The position numbers were made by a program, and so were the translations under genes. Below the pieces are notes generated by a model. It worked only from the letters and a program-made list of their open reading frames with translations. It did not search any database and was not told where the DNA came from. From assembly GCA_021806225.1 (NCBI GenBank), contig JAJZXW010000026.1, positions 50,197 to 114,196 of the forward strand: a stretch of 64,000 nucleotides of DNA, written 5' to 3'. This stretch comes from Nitrospirota bacterium (lineage in GTDB: Bacteria; Nitrospirota; Leptospirillia; Leptospirillales; Leptospirillaceae). This document shows positions 28,536-38,532 of the stretch, in pieces (position 1 is the first letter of the stretch; each line of letters starts with the position of its first letter).

Positions 28536-29768
28536 ATGGAACAGAAGAAGAACGACGGATCCGACCGCCCGTCCCGGGTGGTCCTGGCCTATTCGGGCGG
28601 GCTCGACACCTCGGTGGCGATCGTCTGGCTCAAGGAGACCTATGGGTGCGAGGTGATCTGCTACTGCGCCGACCTGGGCCAGGGGGAGGACCTCGACGCA
28701 GTGGCGGAGAAGGCCAGGAAAAGCGGGGCCTCAGACGTGGTCGTGGTCGACCTTCGGGAGACCTTTGTCCGGGACTATCTTTTTCCGATGATCCAGGCGG
28801 GGGCTGTTTACGAGGACGGCTATCTGCTGGGAACCTCGATCGCCCGTCCTCTGATCGCCAAGGTCCAGATGGAGATCGCCCGGGAGAAGGGCGCCGATGC
28901 GGTCGCCCACGGGGCGACCGGGAAAGGAAACGACCAGGTCCGCTTCGAACTCGCCTACTACTACTTCAATCCCCGGATCCGGATCCTCGCTCCCTGGAGG
29001 CTCTGGAGCTTCACCAGCCGTTCCGAGCTTATCAACTATTCGAAGAAACACCACATTCCCGTGACGGCCACCCTGGAGAAGCCCTACAGCGTCGACCGGA
29101 ACCTCTTTCACACGAGTTACGAGGGCGGGATCCTCGAGGATCCCTGGGCGGCACCGCCGGAAGAGATCTTCCAGCTGACCCGGAATCCCCTGACCGCGCC
29201 CGGCGAGCCTGAAGAGGTGACGGTCTCCTTCGAAAAAGGACTCCCGATCGCAATCAATGGGGCGCTCCTCTCTCCCCTCGACCTCATGGAGAAGGCAAAC
29301 AGCCTCGGGGCCATCCACGGAATCGGACGGATCGACCTCGTGGAGAGCCGCTTCGTGGGCATGAAGTCCCGCGGAGTTTACGAAACCCCCGGAGGGACTC
29401 TTCTCCACGCCGCCCACCGGGCTCTCGAGACACTGACGCTCGACCGCGAGCTCCTCTCCATGAAGGCCCAGTTCATGCCGCAATACGCCCGCATGATTTA
29501 CAACGGCTTCTGGTTTTCTCCGGAACGGCTGGCTCTGGCCGACCTCATCGCCTCCACGCAGCACCGGGTGACAGGGGATGTCCGGCTCCTGCTCTTCAAG
29601 GGCGGGATCCGTGTTCTGGGACGGCGTTCTCCGTATTCCCTGTACCGAAAGGATCTGGCGACCTTCGAGACGGACAGCGTCTATCGACAGGCCGATGCGG
29701 ATGGCTTCATCCGGATCCAGGCTCTTCGGCTCAAGCTTTTTTCCGACCAGGAAGGGACCTCCCTGTGA
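28536..29768 (+). CDS. argG: Argininosuccinate synthase
   Basis: VLAYSGGLDTSVAIVWLKE, GTSIARPLIAK, GATGKGNDQVRFEL. Confidence 0.98.
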   Translation: MEQKKNDGSDRPSRVVLAYSGGLDTSVAIVWLKETYGCEVICYCADLGQGEDLDAVAEKARKSGASDVVVVDLRETFVRDYLFPMIQAGAVYEDGYLLGTSIARPLIAKVQMEIAREKGADAVAHGATGKGNDQVRFELAYYYFNPRIRILAPWRLWSFTSRSELINYSKKHHIPVTATLEKPYSVDRNLFHTSYEGGILEDPWAAPPEEIFQLTRNPLTAPGEPEEVTVSFEKGLPIAINGALLSPLDLMEKANSLGAIHGIGRIDLVESRFVGMKSRGVYETPGGTLLHAAHRALETLTLDRELLSMKAQFMPQYARMIYNGFWFSPERLALADLIASTQHRVTGDVRLLLFKGGIRVLGRRSPYSLYRKDLATFETDSVYRQADADGFIRIQALRLKLFSDQEGTSL

Positions 29769-31195
29769 CCGGAGAAGAGTCGGGCGCGCAGTCCGGAAAG
29801 CCCTGGGGCGGCCGCTTCTCGGAGCCGACTGATCGGGATGTAGAGGCCTTCACCGAGTCGATCTCCTTCGACAGGAGGCTCTGGAAGGAAGATATCGAAG
29901 GGTCCCGGGCCCACGCCCGCATGCTCCGGCGGATCGGCCTCCTGTCCGGGGAGGAGGAGAGACAGATCCTGACGGGGCTCGACAAGGTGGCGGAGGAATT
30001 CGCCGGAGGAACATTTCCTGTCCGGATCGAGTGGGAGGATGTCCACATGCATGTGGAGAAGCGCCTGGTCCACCACGCCGGTCCGGCCGGTCTAAAGATA
30101 CACACGGCCCGGAGCCGGAACGACCAGGTGGCCCTCGACCTCCGGCTCTTCGTACGGCGGGAGGCCGGGGAGATGGCCGTCTCCGTCGAGGGGCTCCTCA
30201 GGCAGATTCTTCTCCGGGCTCGGGAATACCGGGATCTCCTTCTTCCCGGCTACACCCACACCCAGCAGGCCCAGCCTATTTCGGGAGGATATTATTTCGG
30301 GAGCTACGCGGAGCGCTTTCTTCGCGACAGGGACCGCCTGCTTGCAGTGGTCGGGAGCGCCAACCTCTCGCCTCTCGGTTCGGGGGCCCTGGCCGGGACG
30401 ACCTTGCCGATCGACCGCGAGGGGGTGGCCGCCGAACTGGGATTTTCCGGAGTGACCCAGAACGGCCTCGATGCGGTCGGCGATCGGGATTTCGTGGCCG
30501 ATTTCCTCCACGCCCTCTCGCTTTTGATGGTTCACCTGTCGGGCTGGGCCGAGGAATGGGTGCTCTGGTCGACCCGGGAGTTCGGCATGATCCGGCTTCC
30601 CGACCGGCTTCTCACCGGCTCCTCGATGATGCCGCAGAAAAAGAATCCGGACATTCTTGAACTCGTCCGGGGCAAGGCGGGCCGCGTCTTTTCCGATTAT
30701 GGGGCATTGATGACCCTCCTCAAGGGCCTTCCCCTTTCCTACAACCGGGATCTCCAGGAAGACAAGGAGCGTCTTTTCGACGCCCTCGACACGACCCGGG
30801 CCTGCCTGAAGATGATGACCCTCGCCGTGGAGGGGATGCGATTCGTGGAGGAGCGGGTGGCGGAGATCCTGAAAGGAACGGAACTCCTCGCGACGGATAT
30901 CGCGGAAGATCTCGTCCGTGAAGGGGTTCCCTTCCGGGAGGCCCATGCCATCGTCGGGCGGATCGTGGCCGAAGCGGCACGGAAGGGGCGTTCCCTCGAG
31001 AGTCTTTCCGACGCGGACCTGAAGCCCTTCTTCGACCGGTTTCCCCTGGGGTATGCCTCCACTCTGTCTCTCCGAGGCTCGGTCGAGCGCCGTTCCCATG
31101 TGGGGGGACCCGCCCCCGAAACGGTGATGCGCCGGGTCGATGCCCTCTGGAACACACTCTTCGGAGCAGAGCCGGGACCGGCTCTTCCCCGGTGA
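29765..31195 (+). CDS. argH: Argininosuccinate lyase
   Basis: KPWGGRFSEPTDRDVEAF, HTARSRNDQVALDLRL, GSSMMPQKKNPDILELVRGK. Confidence 0.98.
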   Translation: MTGEESGAQSGKPWGGRFSEPTDRDVEAFTESISFDRRLWKEDIEGSRAHARMLRRIGLLSGEEERQILTGLDKVAEEFAGGTFPVRIEWEDVHMHVEKRLVHHAGPAGLKIHTARSRNDQVALDLRLFVRREAGEMAVSVEGLLRQILLRAREYRDLLLPGYTHTQQAQPISGGYYFGSYAERFLRDRDRLLAVVGSANLSPLGSGALAGTTLPIDREGVAAELGFSGVTQNGLDAVGDRDFVADFLHALSLLMVHLSGWAEEWVLWSTREFGMIRLPDRLLTGSSMMPQKKNPDILELVRGKAGRVFSDYGALMTLLKGLPLSYNRDLQEDKERLFDALDTTRACLKMMTLAVEGMRFVEERVAEILKGTELLATDIAEDLVREGVPFREAHAIVGRIVAEAARKGRSLESLSDADLKPFFDRFPLGYASTLSLRGSVERRSHVGGPAPETVMRRVDALWNTLFGAEPGPALPR

Positions 31196-31479
31196 GGCCG
31201 ATGGGGATCCCTGGGAGGGCGGGGCGGTCTCTGGCCCTTGGGGCCTTTTTGCTTTTGCTTTCTGCCTGCGGAATTCAGGGACAGCCGATCCCGCCCGGCC
31301 AGGTTCCTCCCGAGTCAGCACCCGAACAGCCGGCCCAGGCGTCCCCTCCCGGGGGGCAGAGCCAGGGAGGACCGGGCGTCTCCGCCGGCGGAGACGGCGC
31401 ACGGAAGGGATCTTCCTCTCCCGACGACAGCGGAGAGGTCCCGAAGGGAGGATTTCCGGAAGGGGAAAACGGACAGTAG
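31192..31479 (+). CDS. Small Pro/Gly-rich lipoprotein upstream of lysA (LptM/LppL-like)
   Basis: Lipobox LLSACGIQGQPIPPG; position adjacent to lysA. Confidence 0.6.
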   Translation: MRPMGIPGRAGRSLALGAFLLLLSACGIQGQPIPPGQVPPESAPEQPAQASPPGGQSQGGPGVSAGGDGARKGSSSPDDSGEVPKGGFPEGENGQ

Positions 31480-31650
31480 CGTTTTCGGAGCCTTCCTCTG
31501 CCACGGGCTTCCGGGAGGGAACGGAAACCGGGAACGGAGCAGTGAGAGTGTGTTAAGATAACCATTCCGTCGGGCCTGTAAGGGGAGCCCCTTTTCGGAC
31601 GTCGAACCGGCGGGAATCGAAATCCACACAATATTCGGGAGAATGACGCC

Positions 31651-32892
31651 TTGAGCACATTTCACTACGAGAACGACAGACTGATGGTGGAAAACCTTCC
31701 GGTGGAGGAGATCGTCGCGAAGGAAGGCTCGCCACTCTATATCTATAGCCGGGAGGCACTCGTCGAGAGGATTTCGTCCTATCGTGAGGCCTTTTCCGCC
31801 CATCCGACCCTTGTCGCCTACGCGATGAAGGCCAACGGGAACCTGGCGATCCTCTCCCTTCTGGGACAGGAGGGGGCCGGAATCGACGTGGTGTCGGGCG
31901 GAGAGCTCTTCCGGGCGCGGAAGGCGGGAATCCCTGGAAACAAAATCGTTTTCGCCGGGGTTGGCAAGACCGAAGAGGAGATCGCCTACGCCCTGAAAGA
32001 AGGCATCCTGATGTTCAACGTGGAAAGCCAGGCCGAACTCGACCATATCAGCGCCGTGGCGGTCCGCATGGGGACGAAGGCCCCGGTGGCCCTCCGCGTC
32101 AATCCCGACGTGGATCCCAAAACCCACCCCTACATTTCGACAGGCATGAAGAAATCAAAGTTTGGCATTCCCGTCGATGTGGCGGTGGCCGAGTACCGCC
32201 GGGCCTCGACCCTGCCCGGTATCCGCATCGTCGGGATCCACCAGCACATCGGCTCCCAGCTGACGGAGATCGCGCCCTTCCGGGACGCTTTCGAACGCCT
32301 CCTGGCCTTCCACGGAGAGCTCCGGAAGGCTGGCATCAAGGTCACGCATCTCGATCTGGGAGGCGGTCTGGGGATCCGGTACCGGAACGAGGCGCCCCCG
32401 AGCCCGAAGGATCTGGCAGACCTGGTGCTTCCCAGGGTGGGCGATCTGGGGGTGACCCTGGTCCTCGAGCCCGGACGCTCGATCGTCGGAAACGCCGGCA
32501 TCCTCGTGACCCGGGTTCTCTACCGGAAGCAGACCGCCGTCAAGACCTTTTTCATCGGGGATGCCGGGATGAACGACCTGTTGCGTCCATCCCTCTACGG
32601 GGCACACCATGATCTTCTTCCGGTGCTCCGGAGCGTAAGGCCGGAGGTGAAGGGGGATCTGGTGGGGCCGATCTGCGAGACGGGGGACTTTCTGGCTACC
32701 GACCGGGAGATGCCGGATTTCGCCGCAGGCGACCTGATCGCGGTCATGAGTGCCGGCGCCTACGGGTTTTCGATGGCATCGAACTACAACGCCCGGCCGC
32801 GTCCGGCCGAAGTTCTCGTCGATGGCAACACCTACCGTGTCATCCGGGATCGGGAGAGCTTCGAGGACCTCGTTCGGGGCGAACGGATTTGA
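31651..32892 (+). CDS. lysA: Diaminopimelate decarboxylase
   Basis: YAMKANGNLAILSLLGQEGAGIDVVSGGEL, GIHQHIGSQL, LEPGRSIVGNAG, GPICETGDFLA. Confidence 0.97.
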   Translation: MSTFHYENDRLMVENLPVEEIVAKEGSPLYIYSREALVERISSYREAFSAHPTLVAYAMKANGNLAILSLLGQEGAGIDVVSGGELFRARKAGIPGNKIVFAGVGKTEEEIAYALKEGILMFNVESQAELDHISAVAVRMGTKAPVALRVNPDVDPKTHPYISTGMKKSKFGIPVDVAVAEYRRASTLPGIRIVGIHQHIGSQLTEIAPFRDAFERLLAFHGELRKAGIKVTHLDLGGGLGIRYRNEAPPSPKDLADLVLPRVGDLGVTLVLEPGRSIVGNAGILVTRVLYRKQTAVKTFFIGDAGMNDLLRPSLYGAHHDLLPVLRSVRPEVKGDLVGPICETGDFLATDREMPDFAAGDLIAVMSAGAYGFSMASNYNARPRPAEVLVDGNTYRVIRDRESFEDLVRGERI

Positions 32893-33371
32893 GTCAGGCC
32901 GATTCGCATCCCTCCGTCGAGGATTCCGACGACGAGGAGGTTCCGCTGTCCCCTCATCGCAAGGAAGGAAAAGGGTGCTTTCTTGTCCTGATCCTCCTGT
33001 CGGCGATTCCGGTGGTCTTTTTCCTGCTGACCTTTCTTGGGGGAAACTATTTCACCTACGTCTACATGCGGTACTTCGCCGTCGACCGGGGCCTTTCCGA
33101 GCGGAGGCCTCCCGAGGTGGATGTTGCGGAGTTCCAGAAGGATCTCCGGGCTCTCGATCGCTTCTATGACGCTGGAAATGCCGGGAAGATCCCCGGCCGG
33201 GATGTGGTCAACCTCTCTTCCGAGCTAAAGGAGATGCTCTCCTATCCGGGGCCGGTTCGTCCCGAGGTGCTGCGTCTGGTGGTTGGACATGCCAGGGAGG
33301 TCATGCAACAATACCGTATTGGACCGATCAAGGGGGAGCCCGGTCGCTCGCCCGGTCCGTCCAAAGACTGA
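32889..33371 (+). CDS. Hypothetical single-TM protein within lysine operon
   Basis: TM GCFLVLILLSAIPVVFFLLTFLG; TTG start overlapping lysA stop. Confidence 0.65.
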   Translation: MSQADSHPSVEDSDDEEVPLSPHRKEGKGCFLVLILLSAIPVVFFLLTFLGGNYFTYVYMRYFAVDRGLSERRPPEVDVAEFQKDLRALDRFYDAGNAGKIPGRDVVNLSSELKEMLSYPGPVRPEVLRLVVGHAREVMQQYRIGPIKGEPGRSPGPSKD

Positions 33372-33390
33372 GAGCGTGGGAGGAGTGACG

Positions 33391-34296
33391 TTGTTTTCCG
33401 GTTCGATGGTGGCACTGGTGACACCGTTTTTCAGGGATCAGGAAGGGCGGGGAGGGGATCTCGACGAAAAGGCCCTGCGCCATCTGGTGGATCTTCATGT
33501 CCGGGAAGGGACCCGGGTCATCGTCCCGGTCGGAACGACCGGGGAATCGGCGACGCTCACCCATGAAGAACATGAAAGGGTCATCCGTATCGTTGTCGAG
33601 CAGGCGGCGGGCCGAGTTCTGGTCATGGCCGGCACGGGATCGAACAGCACTTCGGAGGCCATCGCCCTGACCCGGGCGGCCCGGGATATCGGTGCCGACG
33701 GGGCCCTGGTTATCACTCCCTACTACAATCGTCCCACCCAGGAGGGCCTCGTCCGCCATTATGAAGCCCTGGCCTCGCGGGTCTCCTTTCCCATGGTGAT
33801 CTACAATGTGCCGGCCCGCACGGGAGTGAACATGCTTCCGGAGACGATCGCCCGCCTTGCCGCGATTCCCGAATACGTGGGCGTCAAGGAAGCCTCAGGA
33901 AACATGGGGCAGATCGTCGACCTTTTCGACCGCCTTGAAAACCGGATGGCGGTTTACTCCGGGGACGACAGCCTGACTTACCCGATCCTGGCCCTGGGTG
34001 GCCACGGGACCATCTCCGTCTCGGCCAATCTCGTCCCCCGGCTGATGGCCGAAATGTGCGACATGGCGCTCTCGGGGAACCTGTCCGAAGCACGGGCCCG
34101 GCACAACGGCCTGGTCTCCCTGCACAGGGTCCTTGGTCTTGAAACCAATCCCATTCCGATCAAGACCGCCATGGAAATCGCCGGAATCATCGACTCCGCG
34201 ATGCGTCTGCCTCTGGTTCCCATGGATCCAGACAACAGGAAGCGTCTGACCGCGGTTATGGCGTCGATGAAGCTCGTCAAGGACGGATCCCGATGA
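33391..34296 (+). CDS. dapA: 4-hydroxy-tetrahydrodipicolinate synthase
   Basis: MVALVTPF, VPVGTTGESATLTHEEH, PYYNRPTQEGLVRHYEA, YNVPARTGVNM, GVKEASGN. Confidence 0.97.
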   Translation: MFSGSMVALVTPFFRDQEGRGGDLDEKALRHLVDLHVREGTRVIVPVGTTGESATLTHEEHERVIRIVVEQAAGRVLVMAGTGSNSTSEAIALTRAARDIGADGALVITPYYNRPTQEGLVRHYEALASRVSFPMVIYNVPARTGVNMLPETIARLAAIPEYVGVKEASGNMGQIVDLFDRLENRMAVYSGDDSLTYPILALGGHGTISVSANLVPRLMAEMCDMALSGNLSEARARHNGLVSLHRVLGLETNPIPIKTAMEIAGIIDSAMRLPLVPMDPDNRKRLTAVMASMKLVKDGSR

Positions 34297-35105
34297 TGGG
34301 GGAGCGCAGGAAGGTCGCCCTCCTCGGTGCCGGGGGCCGCATGGGCCAGGAGATCGCGGCGCTTCTCCATTCCGACCCGCTCCTCTCGCTCGGGGCGGCT
34401 ATCGAATCCGTGGACTCCCGGTTGATCGGCCTTCCCGTCTCCTCCGCCCCCGAACTCCTCTATGATTCCGATCTCGGACGCGGAATCCTCCATTGCGACG
34501 TCGGCATCGACTTTTCTTCTCCCGATTCGCTCAGGCGGTCCGTGGAGGGCTTTGTCCAGGCGGGGAAGCCTCTCGTGATCGGTACTACCGGGCTGACCCT
34601 GGCCGATCGCGACTTCGTCCGCGAGATGGGAGCCCACATCCCCATTCTCTGGTCTCCCAACATGAGCCTGGGGGTCAACCTCCTCGCCATTCTGGCGGGT
34701 CAGGCCGCCCGGGCTCTCGAAGAGTTCGACGCCGAAATACTCGAAATCCATCACCGCAACAAGAAGGACGCCCCCAGCGGGACGGCGCTCTTTCTCGGCG
34801 AAGCGGTGGCCTCGGCCCGAAACGGGACACTTTCCCAGTCGGGGGTCTTCGTCCGGCATGGGTTGACGGGGGAGCGTGAGGAGGGATCGATCGGGGTGAT
34901 GGCCCTGCGGGGCGGGGATGTCCCGGGAGATCATACCGTTTTTTTTCTGGGAGCGGGGGAGCGTCTTGAGCTGACCCACCGTGCCGAAAGCCGGGAGGTT
35001 TTTGCCCGTGGGGCCATCCGGGCGGCGGCCTTTCTGCTGGGACGGCCGACGGGCTTCTACACGATGGCCGACGTCCTTCTCTCGGGAGAGGACAAAGGCC
35101 GGTGA
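34293..35105 (+). CDS. dapB: 4-hydroxy-tetrahydrodipicolinate reductase
   Basis: VALLGAGGRMGQEI, VIGTTGLT, EIHHRNKKDAPSGTAL. Confidence 0.97.
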   Translation: MMGERRKVALLGAGGRMGQEIAALLHSDPLLSLGAAIESVDSRLIGLPVSSAPELLYDSDLGRGILHCDVGIDFSSPDSLRRSVEGFVQAGKPLVIGTTGLTLADRDFVREMGAHIPILWSPNMSLGVNLLAILAGQAARALEEFDAEILEIHHRNKKDAPSGTALFLGEAVASARNGTLSQSGVFVRHGLTGEREEGSIGVMALRGGDVPGDHTVFFLGAGERLELTHRAESREVFARGAIRAAAFLLGRPTGFYTMADVLLSGEDKGR

Positions 35106-35926
35106 ACCGGCTTCTTCCGGAGGATCTCTCTTCCGGGGATCTTTTTGTCCGCTATCTCCTCCGCGGGGATCGCGGCCCGGAAGAGAGATCCGGACGCCTT
35201 CTCCCGGACGGGCTTCTCCTCTCCGGAGACGGATCCCGCCACCGGGCGGACGAGGTGACGTGGCTTCCTCCCGTGCGGCCTGGCAAGATCGTTGCGGTCG
35301 GCTTGAATGACCGGGGACATGCCCTCGAGATGGGAAAGCCCCTTCCGGCGGAGCCCCTTCTCTTCCTGAAGGCCCATTGCGCCCTGGCGGCTTCCGGGGA
35401 AAGCGTGGTCTACCCGGCCGTATCCGCCCGGGTGGATTTCGAGGGGGAGATCGCCCTTGTGATCGGGGAGCGGGCAGACCATGTCTCCCCGTCGGAATCC
35501 GGGAGACATCTCTTCGGGATTTGCGCCGCCAACGACATTACGGCCCGCGATCTCCAGACCAGAGACGTCCAGTACACCCGTGCCAAGTCCTTTCCCGGCT
35601 TCTGTCCGCTCGGTCCGGCGATCCTGGTGGGGGGCAGACCCGACGGCCGCCGCGTCAGGACGTGGCTGAACGGGGTCTTGAAGCAGGATGGTTCGGAGGC
35701 CGGCCAGATCTTCCGATGGGAGTCCCTGATCAGCTACATCAGCCACATGATGCCGCTCGAGACGGGGGACCTCGTATTGACCGGCACCTATCGCGGCATC
35801 GGACCCATGGCCGTGGGAGACACTGTGACGGTCTCGGTGGAGGGGTGCGGACCTCCCCTCGAAAGCCGGATCGTGGCCGATCCCCGTCCGGCGCTCTCCA
35901 CGGTCTGGCCGGGTCAGACACGATAA
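35102..35926 (+). CDS. Fumarylacetoacetate hydrolase (FAH) family protein
   Basis: VAVGLNDRGHALEMG, VDFEGEIALVIGERA, GICAANDITARDLQ, KSFPGFCPLGPAI, GDLVLTGTYRGIGPM. Confidence 0.92.
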   Translation: MNRLLPEDLSSGDLFVRYLLRGDRGPEERSGRLLPDGLLLSGDGSRHRADEVTWLPPVRPGKIVAVGLNDRGHALEMGKPLPAEPLLFLKAHCALAASGESVVYPAVSARVDFEGEIALVIGERADHVSPSESGRHLFGICAANDITARDLQTRDVQYTRAKSFPGFCPLGPAILVGGRPDGRRVRTWLNGVLKQDGSEAGQIFRWESLISYISHMMPLETGDLVLTGTYRGIGPMAVGDTVTVSVEGCGPPLESRIVADPRPALSTVWPGQTR

Positions 35927-36039
35927 CGAAAACGATCTCAACCCGTCCGGAAGCTTCTCTTCTCAAAATGTCCGAAGGGAGACAATCCGGACCAATAACC
36001 AACCGGGATCCGTCCGGATCCCCCAGGAGACCTTAGATC

Positions 36040-37221
36040 ATGGATTTCAGAACCAAGCTCGCCAAGCGGATCACCTCTCTTCCCCCCTATCTCTTCGCCC
36101 GCATCGATGAAAAAAAACGGGAAGCCCTTTCCCGGGGCGTGGATCTCATCAACCTTGGGATCGGAGACCCCGACACTCCGACTCTCGAACCGATCGTGGC
36201 GGCGGGCCAGAAGGCCCTGGCGAAGCCAGAGCATCACCAGTATCCTTCCTACGAAGGAATGCTGTCCTTCCGGACGGCGGTGGCGGACTGGTACCGGAGA
36301 CGCTTTTCCGTGACCCTCGACCCGGCCACCGAGGTCGTGGGGCTGATCGGCTCCAAGGAGGGAATCGGCCACCTTCCCCTGGCCTTTGTCGAACCCGGGG
36401 ACGCCGTGCTGATTCCCGAGCCCGGTTACCCGGTCTATCATGCCGGAACCCTCTTTGCCGGGGGAGAGAGTTACTTCATGCCCATTCTCGAAGCGAACGG
36501 CTTCATGCCGGATCTCGACAGGATTCCCGAATCGGTGCTCAAGCGGGCGAAGATCCTCTTCGTCAATTATCCGAACAACCCCACCGGCGCCACGGCCACC
36601 GACGCCTTCTTCAAAAAGGTGATCGACCTCGCGACCCGGTACGGGATCATCGTGGCGCACGACGCGGCTTACTCCGAGATTTACTACGACGGGAAGCCTC
36701 CCAAGAGCTTTCTTTCCTACCCGGGGGCGAAGGAGATCGGAATCGAGTTCCACAGCCTTTCCAAGACCTACAACATGACCGGGTGGCGCGTGGGATTTGC
36801 CGTCGGGAACCCCCAGGTCCTGTCGGGACTTCTGAAGGTCAAGAGCAACATGGACTCGGGAATATTCCAGGCCCTTCAGGAAGCCTCCATCACCGCCCTC
36901 TCCCTTCCCGAGCCGATGCTGGACTCCCTTCGCTCCCTCTACCAGAAGCGGCGGGACGTCCTGGTGCCGGGCCTCAACAGCGTCGGGCTTCGCGCCTTTT
37001 CCCCGGGAGCCTCTTTTTACCTCTGGGCGGCTCTTCCCAAGGGCCTCACCTCCGAGCAGGCGACTCTCGCGCTTCTCGACAAAACGGGGATCGTCGCCAC
37101 TCCGGGAAACGGATTCGGACCTTCCGGAGAGGGGTATGTCCGGTTTGCCCTGACCGTCGGCACGGACCGTCTGACCGAGGCGATCGAACGGATCCGTTCC
37201 CACCGGCTCTTCGAGGTCTAG
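36040..37221 (+). CDS. dapL: LL-diaminopimelate aminotransferase-type class I/II aminotransferase
   Basis: INLGIGDPDTPT, QYPSYEGMLSFRTAVADWY, NYPNNPTGATA, SLSKTYNMTGWRVGFAVGN; genomic context dapA/dapB/lysA. Confidence 0.9.
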   Translation: MDFRTKLAKRITSLPPYLFARIDEKKREALSRGVDLINLGIGDPDTPTLEPIVAAGQKALAKPEHHQYPSYEGMLSFRTAVADWYRRRFSVTLDPATEVVGLIGSKEGIGHLPLAFVEPGDAVLIPEPGYPVYHAGTLFAGGESYFMPILEANGFMPDLDRIPESVLKRAKILFVNYPNNPTGATATDAFFKKVIDLATRYGIIVAHDAAYSEIYYDGKPPKSFLSYPGAKEIGIEFHSLSKTYNMTGWRVGFAVGNPQVLSGLLKVKSNMDSGIFQALQEASITALSLPEPMLDSLRSLYQKRRDVLVPGLNSVGLRAFSPGASFYLWAALPKGLTSEQATLALLDKTGIVATPGNGFGPSGEGYVRFALTVGTDRLTEAIERIRSHRLFEV

Positions 37222-37238
37222 CGGGTCGGAGGATTCCC

Positions 37239-37715
37239 ATGGGAGGATTCTTCGCGATTTCCCTCGGAGGAAACCTCCGGAATTCGCGGCGGGCCTTCGA
37301 CCGGGCCCTCCGCACGCTCCTGTCGAACAAAAACCTCACGCTCACCGGATGCTCCCCGGTCCTGCGCACCGAACCCTGGGAGATCGTTTCTCCGGCGTTC
37401 CTGAACCAGGTCGTGACCGGATATTCCCGCATAGGGGCTCCCGGCCTCTGGGCGCTTCTGGTGCGGACCGAGCGTCGGGAGATCCGGCGCGGAAAGGGAA
37501 AGCTGTACCCCCGGACGCTCGACCTCGACTTTCTCCTCTTCGAGGGAGCTCCCTCTCCGCGAAGGGATCTCGTCCTTCCTCATCCCCGGCTCTCCTCCCG
37601 GCAGGAGCTCCTGAACCTCCTGGCTTCCGCGAAGTCCGCCCCCCGCTCCGCCGTGCGCCGGATTGCGAAAGGGCGACCTCATCCGTCTGGCCCGGGAAGA
37701 TCGGGAGGGAAGTGA
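37239..37715 (+). CDS. folK: 2-amino-4-hydroxy-6-hydroxymethyldihydropteridine pyrophosphokinase
   Basis: ISLGGNLRNSRRAFDRAL, YPRTLDLDFLLFEG, LPHPRLSSRQ. Confidence 0.88.
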   Translation: MGGFFAISLGGNLRNSRRAFDRALRTLLSNKNLTLTGCSPVLRTEPWEIVSPAFLNQVVTGYSRIGAPGLWALLVRTERREIRRGKGKLYPRTLDLDFLLFEGAPSPRRDLVLPHPRLSSRQELLNLLASAKSAPRSAVRRIAKGRPHPSGPGRSGGK

Positions 37716-37722
37716 CATCTTC

Positions 37723-38532
37723 ATGACGGGGAGAGAGGGTCGTGATCCAGGGGCCTGTTGGCAGCGGCTAATACGGTTGGGCCAGGCCCTCGGGGTCTCC
37801 CTGCTTCTGATTCCAGTGCTCCCGGCCGCTTCCTCCGCCCAGACTTTCGAGATTACAGGGGGAGAGACGGTCTTTTCCCAGGACAGCCAGTATTATTTTG
37901 GCGAGGTGGGAGACTATTACTCCCTCCAGGGGATTCCGGCGACCCCAAACGGGGGGACGTCGTCGCCCGATGTCGGGACGGCCGCCACAGGAGGACCGAC
38001 CCTCCATCTTTTTGTCGCCGTCTTCTATTTTTCCTACGAAACACCCGGTCCGCCCATGACGACGCAAAACGCCTACAACGGTCTCAATCCAGCGGTTGGA
38101 ATAAGGATTCCCGTTCGGGACGGATTCTGGGAGGGAGACGTCGGAATTGCCTTGGCCGAAGCCTTTCAGACCGACACGCCCATCGAATCCCTGGCTGGAA
38201 TCTACCTTCAGACCGAGTACTACCAGAGTCTGGGACCGGGCGCCTTCGACTTTTTCGCAAACTACATCGGTTATATCCAGTATATCTACGGACAGGCCCG
38301 CTACCTCTCTCCCGTCTGGGAGTCCTCCCGAAAAAGCACGTCATTTTTTCTCGGTCCTGAACTGATCGGGCAGGGAAACAACGCCTACAATGCCGGCCAG
38401 GGAGGGGCCGTCCTGGGGATCGCTCTTCCCCGTCTCCACTCCTACCTCACCTTCGACGGCGGCCTTCTCCGTTCTTCCGTGTCGGATGGCTGGGGGGGCT
38501 ATCAGGGGTTTTCCTGGTATGTTTCCTTCTGA
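37723..38532 (+). CDS. Secreted/outer-membrane beta-barrel-like protein (BcsS-like?)
   Basis: Signal peptide LGVSLLLIPVLPAASSAQ; alternating aromatic beta-rich pattern ending in WYVSF. Confidence 0.5.
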   Translation: MTGREGRDPGACWQRLIRLGQALGVSLLLIPVLPAASSAQTFEITGGETVFSQDSQYYFGEVGDYYSLQGIPATPNGGTSSPDVGTAATGGPTLHLFVAVFYFSYETPGPPMTTQNAYNGLNPAVGIRIPVRDGFWEGDVGIALAEAFQTDTPIESLAGIYLQTEYYQSLGPGAFDFFANYIGYIQYIYGQARYLSPVWESSRKSTSFFLGPELIGQGNNAYNAGQGGAVLGIALPRLHSYLTFDGGLLRSSVSDGWGGYQGFSWYVSF

